Source: UBA10649 sp963793105 (lineage in GTDB: Bacteria > Actinomycetota > Actinomycetes > S36-B12). Taken from it: 64,000 bases of DNA. The stretch lies in NCBI GenBank assembly GCA_963793105.1, contig CAWBZB010000003.1:488213-552212 (forward strand). Reading direction: 5' to 3'. Below, piece after piece: positions 29,483-37,639 of this stretch (positions within the stretch are counted from its first letter, which is position 1; each line of letters begins with the position of its first letter). The notes beneath the pieces are model-generated. The model saw nothing but the letters and a program-made list of their open reading frames with translations. It was not told where the DNA came from and ran no database searches. The position numbers were made by a program, and so were the translations under genes.

Positions 29483-30175
29483 ATGGCCTCTCCCGGAAGG
29501 TGCCCACGCGGGCATGATCTGGCCGAGAACGCGGTCTACTGCACCGTCTGCTGGATACGTGTCGAGCCGGAGGACCCCGCGATCGTCGAGGCTCGCGCCC
29601 GTCGGCGCCGGCGGATCTGGATCCCCCTCTTCGCCGCCTCGTCGGTGCTGGTCGGCGTCGCCGTGGGCGGCACGCTCGCCGCACAATCCACGGCATCCGT
29701 CGTTGCGGAGTCCGAGGCATCCTCCGCCCAGGCGAACACGACCGCGTCCCCGGACGGCGAGCCCACGTCCGACGGCACCTCCGAGGCTGCCCCAGTGACG
29801 GCCACGAACGTCCCACTCGCTGCAACAGTCGTCGAGCCCGTGGTGGACCAGGAGGAGTGCACGGCGCGGCTCCTCGACCAGGACGTTGCATGCGCGGTCG
29901 ATGCCGAAGCGCTGGCCTTCACCGTCTGCGTTCCCGAGGCAACCGCGCTGATGAGGGCCCGCTCGCGAGCGGCGGACTCGGACGAGTGGCTGACAGCTGC
30001 GTCGGACGTGGTCCTCGGGGGTGCAGGCGCCTGCGCACCGGGATCGGTATCCGCTCAGGTGTCCATCGCCGCAGCGGCTGCAGGCGCCGATGGGAGCACC
30101 TGGCGCATGGTCGGACGCGATACCGCAGATCAGAAGATCTGGAAGTCGCGTCTGGTCGTGACGGCCGGCTCCTGA
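29483..30175 (+). CDS. Zinc-ribbon, single-pass membrane protein of unknown function
   Basis: A 230-residue protein. The N-terminus is a small zinc ribbon (CPRGHDLAENAVYCTVCW, four metal ligands), followed by a basic stretch RARRRRRIW and one transmembrane helix (about residues 43-63). The exported part is low-complexity Ser/Thr/Ala and then a C-terminal domain with four cysteines. The topology suggests a cytoplasmic sensor linked to an outer domain, but no family is recognised. The start is an ATG with only weak upstream purines. Confidence 0.6.
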   Translation: MASPGRCPRGHDLAENAVYCTVCWIRVEPEDPAIVEARARRRRRIWIPLFAASSVLVGVAVGGTLAAQSTASVVAESEASSAQANTTASPDGEPTSDGTSEAAPVTATNVPLAATVVEPVVDQEECTARLLDQDVACAVDAEALAFTVCVPEATALMRARSRAADSDEWLTAASDVVLGGAGACAPGSVSAQVSIAAAAAGADGSTWRMVGRDTADQKIWKSRLVVTAGS

Positions 30176-30220
30176 CCAACCCCACGGTTCACGCGCGCGA
30201 GACGAGGGCACGGACGACGA

Positions 30221-30258
30221 CGCCCCCGGAGCCCTGACGGTCACGGGCTCCGGGGGCG
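30221..30258. terminator. Bidirectional terminator
   Basis: A perfect 14-bp GC-rich stem (30221-30234 with 30245-30258) and a 10-nt loop between two convergent genes, the zinc-ribbon protein and the 5'-nucleotidase. Placement rather than a T tract supports the call. Confidence 0.7.
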
Positions 30259-30270
30259 GCGGTGTTCGAG

Positions 30271-32067
30271 CTACGACAGCTCGTTCACCCGATCCGTGGC
30301 CGGCGGAGCCACCGGGGCGAACGTGCTGAGGTAGTCGGTCAGCGCCTGGAGGTCCAGCCCTCCGGGGAGCCGCTCCGACTCAGCAACCTGGGCGAACGTG
30401 GAGAAGTTGTCCCCGCCGTCGGCCAGGAAGTTGTTCACCGTGACCCAGTACTGCGCGGTCGGATCCAGTGCCTTCCCGTTGAGCTTGACGTCGGTGATGG
30501 ACACCGCGGTGCAGTTGCCATCCACGATCGTGCTGCTCAGGGTGTAGGTGAATCCATCCGACACTCCCAGGCTCAGGAACGGTCGTGACGAGCCGGTGGG
30601 CTGGCACTGCTCCTGCAGGACCGACACGATCTGCGCGCCGGTCATGGGAATGGTCACCAGCTCGTTGCCGAACGGCTGGAAGGTGAAGGCCTCGCCGTAG
30701 GTGACGACCCCGTCGCCCTCCGTCCCCGACTGCGCGTACTTCAGGTCCGAGCGCACGCCGCCCGGATTCATGAACGCGACCTGCGCACCGTTGAACGAGG
30801 TTGCCCAGGCCTGCGCGTCGGCGACCAGGTTCCCGGCTGCCGACTCCACGCCACGGTCGGATCCCGGCGGAGTTCCGCCTCGCACGATGTCCGCGGTGAT
30901 CGTCCCGACCGGGGTGTTGCCGGAAGCCTCGAACAGCGGCATCCACTTGTTGATGACGGCGGTGAGTGCGGGATCAGGGGTGAGCGCCGACTGGATGACC
31001 GCGTGGTTCGTGGCCTTGCTCAGCTTGCGCACCACCTCTCCGGTCCGCTTGTCGAGGACGAGGTTCAACTCGGAGATGACACGGCCATAGGAGTAGGCAC
31101 TCGTCACCATGCGCTTGCGGCCGTCGGGGCCGGGCAGCATGCAGTTGTACGGCTGGTGGGTGTGACCGGTGATGACGGCATCGATCTCCGAGTCAAGACC
31201 GCTGTTGATGTCCACCACGGGACCGCTGATGTTGTTGCAGGCGTTGATCTCGCCCGGGGCGGGATCCTGGGTCGCGCCCTCGTGCAGAAGCACGATGATG
31301 CTCTCGACTCCCTCCTTCTTCAGCTTGGGCACCAGACGGTTGGCCGTCCGGACCTCGTCGAGGAAGGCATAGCCCTCGATCCCCGAGGCCGCGACAATCG
31401 CATCGGTGCCCTCGAGGGTCATGCCGATGAAGCCGACCTTGACACCGCCGACGTCCTTGACCCAGTAGGGGGGCAGCACGGTCTTGCGATTGCTCTGCTT
31501 GACGACGTTGGCCGCCAGCCACGGGAAGTCCGCGCCGGCATACGGCTGGTCGGGGAAGTAGCACCCGTCGACCGGGTGGCAGCCGCCCTCCTGCATGCGC
31601 AGCAGCTCGGCGACGCCCTCATCGAACTCGTGATTGCCGACTCCCGACACATCGAGCTGCATCGCGTTGAGCGACTCGACCGATGGCTCATCATGGAACA
31701 GCCCCGACAGCGCGGGCGATCCGCCGATGAGGTCGCCCGCAGCCACGGTGAGGCTGTACTTCCGGTCGCCGCGCAGTTGCGTCAGGGCCGTCGCCAAGTA
31801 CTCCGAGCCACCGGCCGCCTGATCACCGACGGTTCCGGGCGTGGACGCCTCCAGATGGCCGTGGTAGTCGTTGAACGCCAGGATCTGGAGTCGAACGAGC
31901 TTGGGGGTGACGTCTCCCCCAGGGGACGTCGACGGCGCGTCTCCGGCGGTCGCCGGAGTGGTCCCGAAAGCCAGCGCGGCAGCAGACATGGACAGGGCCG
32001 CGATCCCTGCCAGGACGGCCCGTCGAGCTGTCCGGGAACGAGGTGTGGCGGGCGCACGGGTAGTCAT
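30271..32067 (-). CDS. Secreted 5'-nucleotidase / bifunctional metallophosphatase
   Basis: A 598-residue exported enzyme that releases phosphate from nucleotides (and possibly UDP-sugars). After a signal peptide (to about residue 42) comes the metallophosphoesterase domain with NDYHGHLE, AAGDLIGGSP, GVGNHEFDEG and ITGHTHQPY. The C-terminal 5'-nucleotidase domain follows (FMNPGGVRSDL, YGEAFTFQPFGNELVTIPMTG). The ATG at 32067 has AAGGAGT five bases upstream; an ATG 72 bp upstream is rejected because it precedes this site. Phosphate scavenging or nucleoside salvage is likely. Confidence 0.92.
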   Translation of the reverse strand: MTTRAPATPRSRTARRAVLAGIAALSMSAAALAFGTTPATAGDAPSTSPGGDVTPKLVRLQILAFNDYHGHLEASTPGTVGDQAAGGSEYLATALTQLRGDRKYSLTVAAGDLIGGSPALSGLFHDEPSVESLNAMQLDVSGVGNHEFDEGVAELLRMQEGGCHPVDGCYFPDQPYAGADFPWLAANVVKQSNRKTVLPPYWVKDVGGVKVGFIGMTLEGTDAIVAASGIEGYAFLDEVRTANRLVPKLKKEGVESIIVLLHEGATQDPAPGEINACNNISGPVVDINSGLDSEIDAVITGHTHQPYNCMLPGPDGRKRMVTSAYSYGRVISELNLVLDKRTGEVVRKLSKATNHAVIQSALTPDPALTAVINKWMPLFEASGNTPVGTITADIVRGGTPPGSDRGVESAAGNLVADAQAWATSFNGAQVAFMNPGGVRSDLKYAQSGTEGDGVVTYGEAFTFQPFGNELVTIPMTGAQIVSVLQEQCQPTGSSRPFLSLGVSDGFTYTLSSTIVDGNCTAVSITDVKLNGKALDPTAQYWVTVNNFLADGGDNFSTFAQVAESERLPGGLDLQALTDYLSTFAPVAPPATDRVNELS

Positions 32068-32209
32068 GCGGACTCCTTTGTCGGTGATTGGGCCCCACGG
32101 TAGGGCGTCCGGCCACGGCGGGCCGGCCTTTCGCGGCATTGATTCCCCAAGGAGGGTGCACTTTCAGAACTCTCGCCTCACCCGCCCCACGTCGGCTCCC
32201 CGCGAGAAC

Positions 32210-32911
32210 CTAGGTGTCCCGCATGACGCGGATATTGAACATGCCAGTGCCCAGCGCACCCATCGTGCGAAGCCACAGCGCCAGGTACATCTCGACGCCG
32301 CGACTGGTGTCGATTCCCCCCAGGTCGATCACGTCCGTGTGACCCATGCTGGTCAGCAGTGCGACGACCACGGACTTAGCCTCCGCGTCGTCGCCTGACA
32401 CGAACGTCGAGTGCCGTCCACCCGCCAGTTGGGCGGGTCGCACCATGAGCTCGGCGGTCAGCGTGTTCAGCGACTTGACCACCCGGCACTCCGGGAAGGC
32501 GGCCTGGATCTGCTCACCGAGCGAGTCGGTGTCCTTGACGAACAGCGTCGGCGGGAATCCCTGTGTGAAGTCGAGGGGATTCGAGACGTCGAGGAGGATC
32601 GTCCCCGCCAAGCTGCCCTCACCCACCTCCGCAAGAGCCGAGAGTGACACCTGTCCCGGAGTCGCGTTCACGACCACCTGCGCACCCGTCGCGGCGGTCG
32701 CCAGCTCGGCCAGGTCGACCTCCGGGTGGGCGGCGGCCCAATCCCCGAAGGCACCCTCGCCGGCACCCGCGGCGAATGTGCGCTCACGCGCGACGGCCAC
32801 GTCGCGCGTCCCCACCGTCACCTCATGTCCCAGTTCGGCCAGTCGACCAGCGATCGCCTGCCCCACCATCCCGGTGCCGATCACGGCGACACGCATCGAT
32901 CCAGCGTCCAT
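32210..32911 (-). CDS. NADPH-dependent F420 reductase-like protein
   Basis: A 233-residue Rossmann-fold protein of the NADP oxidoreductase (F420-dependent) family. Near the N-terminus is VAVIGTGMVGQAIAGRLAELGHEVTVGTRD, then VVVNATPG and LLDVSNPLDFTQGFPPTL, and VKSLNTLTAELM, which is conserved in the family. It may move hydride between NADPH and F420, but short actinobacterial relatives also include enzymes of unknown substrate. A GGAGG lies 4 nt before the ATG. Confidence 0.8.
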   Translation of the reverse strand: MDAGSMRVAVIGTGMVGQAIAGRLAELGHEVTVGTRDVAVARERTFAAGAGEGAFGDWAAAHPEVDLAELATAATGAQVVVNATPGQVSLSALAEVGEGSLAGTILLDVSNPLDFTQGFPPTLFVKDTDSLGEQIQAAFPECRVVKSLNTLTAELMVRPAQLAGGRHSTFVSGDDAEAKSVVVALLTSMGHTDVIDLGGIDTSRGVEMYLALWLRTMGALGTGMFNIRVMRDT

Positions 32912-33085
32912 TGATCCTCCTCAGAACCCCACCCGACATCGCACTGCACGGCGCCCACCAGGTCAATGCCCGCCTGCGCACAGGCAAAGAATGGCGGCCG
33001 CGGGCCTCCAATCTTCAGCGGGCATCGGAACACCGGCTCTGGAATCGTGGGGGTATCGACGCGACCTACCAGGGAAGGACCTGCC

Positions 33086-33721
33086 ATGAGTGACGCCACA
33101 CCCACACCGCCGCCTGGTCCCGAGCCCATCCCTCACCTCCCTCCTGCGCAGCAGCCGATCCCCGCCCCGCAGAACGGGCTGGGCACGGCCGCACTGGTCA
33201 TGGGCATCCTCCAGTTCTTCTGCCTCGGCCCGATCGGGTCGATCCTGGCGATCGTCTTCGGCGCCCTCGGCATGAGCAAGGCCAGGCAGGGCCTGGCAAA
33301 CAACGGGGGCGTCGCAAAGACCGGGTTCTGGCTCGGGATCGCCGGGATCGTGATCGGCGTGCTGGCCGGTTTCGTCTTCGTGATCTCTGGTGCCGCGATC
33401 TTCAATGCCGCCACCGAGAGTCTCGACCCTGCGAACAACACGAGGACCGGACTGGCCGACGGTCGCTACGTCATGGAGCCCGACTCCTTCCTGTTCGTCC
33501 TGGAGGACTGCTCCTATTCAGGTCGGCCGTTCTCAGCTGACACGAACGAGCCGGGACCAGGCGACGTCACCATTGTCGGAACGGGCCCGACTCAGTGTCC
33601 GGGTGGATCCAGCGCGATCACGGTGGAAGTGGGCAAGGTCTCCTTCACCGTCACCGGTGGCACGGCCAGCATCGATTCCGTGGAGACGAAGGGGCTCGGC
33701 GTGGTCGAGAACACGAGCTGA
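33086..33721 (+). CDS. DUF4190 membrane protein
   Basis: A 211-residue protein. A Pro-rich cytoplasmic N-terminus (about 35 residues) precedes a DUF4190 two-helix unit (LGTAALVMGILQFFCLGPIGSILAIVFGALGMSKARQG and a second helix near residues 70-100). The exported C-terminal domain has two cysteines. GGAAGGA lies upstream of the ATG. Function unknown. Its stop at 33719-33721 is followed after one base by the 18-bp tRNA-derived repeat, so it is the last gene before the island. Confidence 0.8.
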   Translation: MSDATPTPPPGPEPIPHLPPAQQPIPAPQNGLGTAALVMGILQFFCLGPIGSILAIVFGALGMSKARQGLANNGGVAKTGFWLGIAGIVIGVLAGFVFVISGAAIFNAATESLDPANNTRTGLADGRYVMEPDSFLFVLEDCSYSGRPFSADTNEPGPGDVTIVGTGPTQCPGGSSAITVEVGKVSFTVTGGTASIDSVETKGLGVVENTS

Positions 33722-33722
33722 G

Positions 33723-33740
33723 ACAGAGCGCGCCCGAAGG
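33723..33740. repeat. 18-bp direct repeat, candidate attachment-site copy
   Basis: Identical to 35386-35403, which includes the last 12 nt of the tRNA-Arg gene plus six flanking bases. The two copies bound a 1.66-kb segment. This is the arrangement left when a tRNA-targeting element integrates at a tRNA 3' end. No integrase is present. Confidence 0.6.
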
Positions 33741-33812
33741 TGTGCTGTTCCAGGAGATGTTTATCGCATGTCCCGCGACATCCTTATCGTGTGAGGGGCG
33801 ACCGTTCGCTGC

Positions 33813-34094
33813 ATGTCGAAGCAGCGGGTCATCGTCGAGGCCGTCCTGGCAGGCACGTCGCAGCGGGAGGTCGCCCGGCTCTACGGCGTCTCCCAGCCGC
33901 GGGTCAGCCAGCCCTGCCGCCGGACGGGCCGGCCGCTGGACGCAGGGGAACCGAAGCCCCGACGGCCGCGATCCAGTCCGAACGCGACCCGCCCGACGTC
34001 GTGGTCCGCGAGCGTGAGGGCATCGAGGTCGCGCGTCCCCACTTCGCTACAACGTCGCAGGCGGGTCCGCCTCCGGTGGGCTGATGCACGATGA
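33813..34094 (+). pseudogene. IS481-type transposase N-terminal remnant
   Basis: The first 32 residues (EAVLAGTSQREVARLYGVSQPRVS) match the helix-turn-helix start of IS481/IS3-type transposases. Downstream the matching pieces continue in different frames (RRPRSSPNAT in one, PPDVVVRE in another), and the DDE catalytic domain is absent. A motif ATG-CCCG-GACATCCTT (33768-33785, two variable positions) just upstream recurs in the palindrome at 35348-35385, so both may be element ends. A decayed fragment, not a functional gene. Confidence 0.6.
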
Positions 34095-34314
34095 CGAGTC
34101 GGAATGGAAGACCGTCCCACTGGGGCACTCCACCGCACCACTGGCCGTGGCCGACGAGCCGTCGCCCGACGCCGTCAGTTGGCGAGCCGTCCCCTACCGC
34201 CCGAGGAGCCGTCCGGGAGGCAACTCATGGTCGACGAGCGCGGCTCGCAGGTACCCGCGAGCCTTGTTGCTGGCTCGGTCGACCGTGTCATATCCGTGGT
34301 TGTACGGTGAAAGG

Positions 34315-35244
34315 ATGGCGGAGAAGGCGCACTCGGCTGATCAGTGGTCCGGTCCGCGGGCGGGCCTATGGGACCGGCCCCGGTTGCGGTTCCTGATCAT
34401 TGCGTACGGGATTTCATGGGTGTTCTGGGGGGCTGCCTGGATCGCGGCGGCAGCAACCGACACCGGTGATCTGCTGTTCAACGAGACGCTGGTCTTCGAC
34501 GTCCTGTTCGGCGGCGAACCGTCGGGCACCCTGGTCGCGCTGTCGTTGGTGTCCCTGCTCGGCGTCTACGGGCCGATGATCGCCGGGATCGTCGCGTCTC
34601 GCGCGGACCCGGCGATTCCGCCGGGCGATCTCCTGCGGCGGATACGTCGCGTGGGGGTGGGGGGCAGCGCCTACGGGGCAGTCGCGTTGATCCTGCTGAT
34701 CGTCACTGTCCCCACCCTGGCGGTGACCGCCGTGATCGCCGACCCCGCGGACGACGCACCGGGAGCAGGCACCCTGCTGCTGTTTCTGCTCGTCTTCTTC
34801 GCCGTGCAGCTGGTCACGTCGGGCACCGAAGAGGTCGGCTGGCGCGGCTACCTGACCCACACCCTGCTGCCGGGTCGCGGCTACTGGGACGCCGGGTGGG
34901 CCGTCGGGCCGGTGTGGGCGGTGTGGCACTTCCCGGTAGTCATCCAGATCTTCCTCGCCCAGGGTCTGCAGCCGGTGGCGATCGTGGGCTCGCTGGTTGG
35001 GTTCAGCATCGGCATCGTCGCGATGGCCATCCTGCAGGCATGGTTCTACCAGCGCACGCAGAGCGTGTTCCTCGCCATCGTCATCCACGCCGCCTTCAAC
35101 ACCATTCCCCTGACCATCGTGCTGCTCTTCAAGGGCTCCCCCGCCGCGGTGCTGGCCAACCTGCTGCTGTGGGCGGTCGTGATCTTCCTCAAGTCCCGCA
35201 CCGACCGCGAAGCCCGGGCAGCCGCCACCGGCGCGACGGACTAG
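34315..35244 (+). CDS. CPBP family intramembrane metalloprotease
   Basis: A 309-residue polytopic membrane protein with the CPBP/Abi signature: SGTEEVGWRGYL (EExxxR), WHFP and a further His in IVIHAAFNT, the residues that form the Rce1-like active site. Related proteins process prenylated peptides or confer bacteriocin self-immunity; no peptide gene is visible here. The ATG at 34315 is chosen since the frame upstream runs through transposon remnant sequence. It is the only intact gene of the tRNA-Arg-bounded segment. Confidence 0.85.
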   Translation: MAEKAHSADQWSGPRAGLWDRPRLRFLIIAYGISWVFWGAAWIAAAATDTGDLLFNETLVFDVLFGGEPSGTLVALSLVSLLGVYGPMIAGIVASRADPAIPPGDLLRRIRRVGVGGSAYGAVALILLIVTVPTLAVTAVIADPADDAPGAGTLLLFLLVFFAVQLVTSGTEEVGWRGYLTHTLLPGRGYWDAGWAVGPVWAVWHFPVVIQIFLAQGLQPVAIVGSLVGFSIGIVAMAILQAWFYQRTQSVFLAIVIHAAFNTIPLTIVLLFKGSPAAVLANLLLWAVVIFLKSRTDREARAAATGATD

Positions 35245-35260
35245 CGGGCATCGCGCCACT

Positions 35261-35300
35261 CCACTTGCCGCTGCGACACACCACTTGCCGCTGCGACACA
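35261..35300. repeat. 20-bp perfect tandem duplication
   Basis: The 20-bp unit CCACTTGCCGCTGCGACACA occurs twice back to back (35261-35280, 35281-35300), 16 bp after the CPBP stop. Probably a recent slippage duplication inside the island. Confidence 0.9.
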
Positions 35301-35347
35301 CCGGCAGGGCGGCATGCCCAAGGGCTACCCGTTCCCCCAGAAATAAG

Positions 35348-35385
35348 GATGACCCGAGACATCCTCAAGGATGTCTCGGGTCATC
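35348..35385. repeat. 38-bp perfect palindrome at the island's right end
   Basis: An 18-bp perfect stem (35348-35365 with 35368-35385) with a 2-nt centre, immediately before the tRNA-side repeat. Its half (ATGACCCGAGACATCCT) resembles the motif at 33768-33785. It may be abutted element ends or may terminate the CPBP transcript; no T tract follows. Confidence 0.75.
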
Positions 35386-35403
35386 ACAGAGCGCGCCCGA
35401 AGG
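35386..35403. repeat. 18-bp direct repeat overlapping the tRNA-Arg 3' end
   Basis: Identical to 33723-33740; bases 35392-35403 are the 3' end of tRNA-Arg(ACG). This copy keeps the tRNA intact, as the tRNA side of an integrated element should. Confidence 0.6.
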
Positions 35404-35464
35404 GATTCGAACCCCTAACCTTCTGATCCGTAGTCAGATGCTCTATCCGTTGAGCTACGGGCGC
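35392..35464 (-). tRNA. tRNA-Arg(ACG)
   Basis: A 73-nt cloverleaf: acceptor GCGCCCG with CGGGCGC, anticodon loop CTACGGA (anticodon ACG), T-loop TTCGAAT, no encoded CCA. It is the TadA substrate (A34 to inosine). Confidence 0.95.
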
Positions 35465-35542
35465 GTGGCCGTAGCGGCCGTCGGGAAGTCTAGCGGCCGC
35501 CGCGGACGCGGTGAAATCCCCCGTCTGAACCGGCAAGCGCAC

Positions 35543-35571
35543 GATGGGGCACCCCATCGGGATGCCCCATC
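35543..35571 (-). terminator. Hairpin after tRNA-Ser(GCT)
   Basis: A 9-bp stem GATGGGGCA/TGCCCCATC (35543-35551 with 35563-35571), three bases past the tRNA CCA end on the minus strand. No strong T tract follows. Confidence 0.55.
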
Positions 35572-35574
35572 ACG

Positions 35575-35668
35575 TGGCGGAGGCGGAGGGATTTGAACCC
35601 TCGATGGGTGTTGAAACCCAAACCGCATTAGCAGTGCGGCGCCATAGACCGGACTAGGCGACGCCTCC
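35575..35668 (-). tRNA. tRNA-Ser(GCT)
   Basis: Type II tRNA: acceptor GGAGGCG with CGCCTCC, anticodon loop CTGCTAA (anticodon GCT), long variable arm, T-loop TTCAAAT, encoded CCA at 35577-35575. Reads AGC and AGU. Confidence 0.95.
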
Positions 35669-35733
35669 CCGCTGCGCACCGTTCGCGGCAGCCAGAGAAG
35701 AATAGCCGCCCCCGGCACGGCAGAATGCATCGC

Positions 35734-36483
35734 ATGACGACTCTGGCAATCGACTGCGGGGGCGGCGGCATCAAGGGCTCGGTCCTCGATGAGGCCGGCA
35801 CGATGCGCGCCCATCCGATTCGCGTGCCGACCCCGTATCCCCTTCCGACGAAACTCTTCGTCAAGACCCTGGTCGACCTGGCCGCGCAGCTGCCCAAGGC
35901 GGAGAAGGCCACCGTCGGGATGCCCGGGATGATCCGCCACGGAGTGGTCGTCACCACCCCCCACTACGTCACGAAGTCCGGACCCCGCACCCGAGTGCTA
36001 CCGGAGCTGGTCGAGCAGTGGGAGGGCTTCGACGTGCAGACGGCAATGGTCGAGGCGCTCGGCATGCCGACTCGGGTCCTGAACGATGCCGAGGTGCACG
36101 GTGCCGGGGTCATCGCCGGGGCGGGACTGGAACTGGTCATGACCCTCGGGACCGGACTGGGCTTCGCGCTGTTCGACGGCAGCAGGCTTGCGCCCCACAT
36201 GGAGATGTCACAGGCACCGGTCCGCTGGGGCCTGTCCTACGACACCTACATCGGTGAGCATGAGCGCCGGCGCCTCGGCGACGCGCTCTGGTCGCGCCGC
36301 GTCGGCCGGATGGTCGAGGGCTTGCGACCCGTCTTCATGTGGGACCGCCTCTACATCGGTGGCGGCAACTCCCGGCACATCACGCCCACCGTGCTAACGA
36401 AGATGGGCGACGACGTCGTCATCGTCCCGAACTCCGCGGCGCTCATCGGGGGAGCCCGGGTGTGGCAGCTGCTGATCGACTGA
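35734..36483 (+). CDS. ROK-family kinase, polyphosphate-glucokinase-like
   Basis: A 249-residue ROK protein most like polyphosphate glucokinase. It has the phosphate loop IDCGGGGIKGS, VPTPYPLP near residue 31, catalytic Asp118 in NDAEVHGAG, LGTGLGFALFDG, and the PPGK-like end LWSRRVGRMVEGLRPVFMWDRLYIGGGN. The ExGH motif that binds glucose in PPGK and ROK kinases reads EMSQ (157-160), so the substrate or activity may differ. The ATG at 35734 is chosen over one 9 bp upstream because the family begins here. Confidence 0.8.
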   Translation: MTTLAIDCGGGGIKGSVLDEAGTMRAHPIRVPTPYPLPTKLFVKTLVDLAAQLPKAEKATVGMPGMIRHGVVVTTPHYVTKSGPRTRVLPELVEQWEGFDVQTAMVEALGMPTRVLNDAEVHGAGVIAGAGLELVMTLGTGLGFALFDGSRLAPHMEMSQAPVRWGLSYDTYIGEHERRRLGDALWSRRVGRMVEGLRPVFMWDRLYIGGGNSRHITPTVLTKMGDDVVIVPNSAALIGGARVWQLLID

Positions 36484-36523
36484 GGCGCCGGCACCCCGTC
36501 ACGGCATGACTCGCGTCAGGTCA

Positions 36524-37576
36524 TCACTCGGGGCGGATCTCCCCGGACCCCCGGGCGATGATCCGGGACCTGATGATGTGGGTGGCGACCGGCTCTCGCG
36601 AGTGCTCCATGCGCCGGAACAGGATCTCGGCTGCCAGGTGCCCGATCTCCCTGGGGTCCTGGGCGACGACCGTCACGGCCGGCTCAAGCAGGTCGGCGAG
36701 CGAGAAGTCGTCGAAGCCGATGAGTGCGACGCGATGCTCGAGGTCGCGCTCCCGGAGGGCACGGAACGTTCCCATCGTGATGAGGTTCTGTGCCGCGAAT
36801 ATCGCCGACGGGCGCTCCGGAAGCGCGAGCATGCCCCTAGCGATCCCCATGGCTTCCTCGGGAGTCTCAGCGTCGAGGCGGACCCACTCGGGGCGGACCA
36901 CCGCGCCGGCCGCCGACATCGCATCGAGGTAGCCGGAGTACCGCTCATGCGCGGTCGTCAGGTGTGACTGACCGCCGATGTAGGCGATGTGCGAGTGGCC
37001 GTGCGCCAACAGGTGCGCGACGCCCTCGGCGCTAGCCTCCCGATTGTTGGTCAGGACCGCGTCGACCTCGACGCCTCGAGGCAGCCTGTCGACGCAGACG
37101 ACCGGCCAGCCGCTGCGCAGCTCCGCCGCCAGGTAGCCCTGCTCGCGAGCCGTCGGCACCATGATCAGCCCGTCGACTCGTCGCGAGGCGAAGGCCGAGA
37201 CGAGGTCGTGCTCAACCGTGGTGTCGCGGTCCAGGCTCGCGGCCATCACGGCCACGCCGCGCCGTCGCGCGACGTCCTCGACACCCCGGTGGATGTCGGC
37301 GAAGAACGGATTGGCCACGTCCTCGACGAGCAGGCCGATGGTGCCCGTGCGCTGATCGGACCGCCGCAGGTTGCTCGCCGTGAGGTTGGGCCGGTAGGCC
37401 AGCTGCTCCGCCGCGCGCGTGACCCGAGCGGCCAGTTCGGGGCTGACCCCCTCCTCGCGGTTGACCACCCGCGACACGGTCTTGAGGCTCACCCCGGCAA
37501 GGGCTGCGACTTCACGCATGGTCGCCCGCGAGCGCACGCCGCCAGAGTCGTCGTCTGGCCTAGATAACGTTGTCAT
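36524..37576 (-). CDS. LacI family transcriptional regulator
   Basis: A 350-residue repressor with an N-terminal helix-turn-helix and hinge (TMREVAALAGVSLKTVSRVVNREEGVSPELAARV). A periplasmic-binding-protein-like effector domain follows (TGTIGLLVEDVANPFFADIHRGVEDVA). It is divergent from the sugar-type ABC transporter. Two AACGTT-centred operators lie in the intergenic region, one covering its own start codon, so it probably represses both itself and the transporter until a sugar or polyol binds. Confidence 0.92.
   Translation of the reverse strand: MTTLSRPDDDSGGVRSRATMREVAALAGVSLKTVSRVVNREEGVSPELAARVTRAAEQLAYRPNLTASNLRRSDQRTGTIGLLVEDVANPFFADIHRGVEDVARRRGVAVMAASLDRDTTVEHDLVSAFASRRVDGLIMVPTAREQGYLAAELRSGWPVVCVDRLPRGVEVDAVLTNNREASAEGVAHLLAHGHSHIAYIGGQSHLTTAHERYSGYLDAMSAAGAVVRPEWVRLDAETPEEAMGIARGMLALPERPSAIFAAQNLITMGTFRALRERDLEHRVALIGFDDFSLADLLEPAVTVVAQDPREIGHLAAEILFRRMEHSREPVATHIIRSRIIARGSGEIRPE
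37563..37574. promoter_or_regulatory. LacI-type operator O1
   Basis: GATAACGTTGTC, an 11-of-12 match to the perfect palindrome at 37640-37651. It abuts and shares its last base with the regulator's start codon (37576-37574), which would allow autorepression. Centre-to-centre distance to the second site is 77 bp, compatible with looping. Confidence 0.7.
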
Positions 37577-37606
37577 TACGAAACGGGAGTATTGCAGGCT
37601 TCGCTA

Positions 37607-37635
37607 TTGACGGTAAATGGCTGAGCCGCTAGAAC
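37607..37635 (+). promoter_or_regulatory. Promoter of the sugar ABC transporter operon
   Basis: TTGACG (37607-37612), a 17-bp spacer and TAGAAC (37630-37635) give a sigma-70-type promoter. Transcription would begin near 37642, inside the operator at 37640-37651. A leader of about 200 nt precedes the binding-protein gene. Confidence 0.6.
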
Positions 37636-37639
37636 TTGG

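Noticed and set aside
30271..32139. Earlier start of the 5'-nucleotidase at 32139
   Set aside because: It would put the AAGGAGT ribosome site inside the gene and add a non-signal-like region before the signal peptide.
33723..35403. Active prophage or integrative element
   Set aside because: Only 1.66 kb, no integrase, replication or structural gene; a remnant at most.
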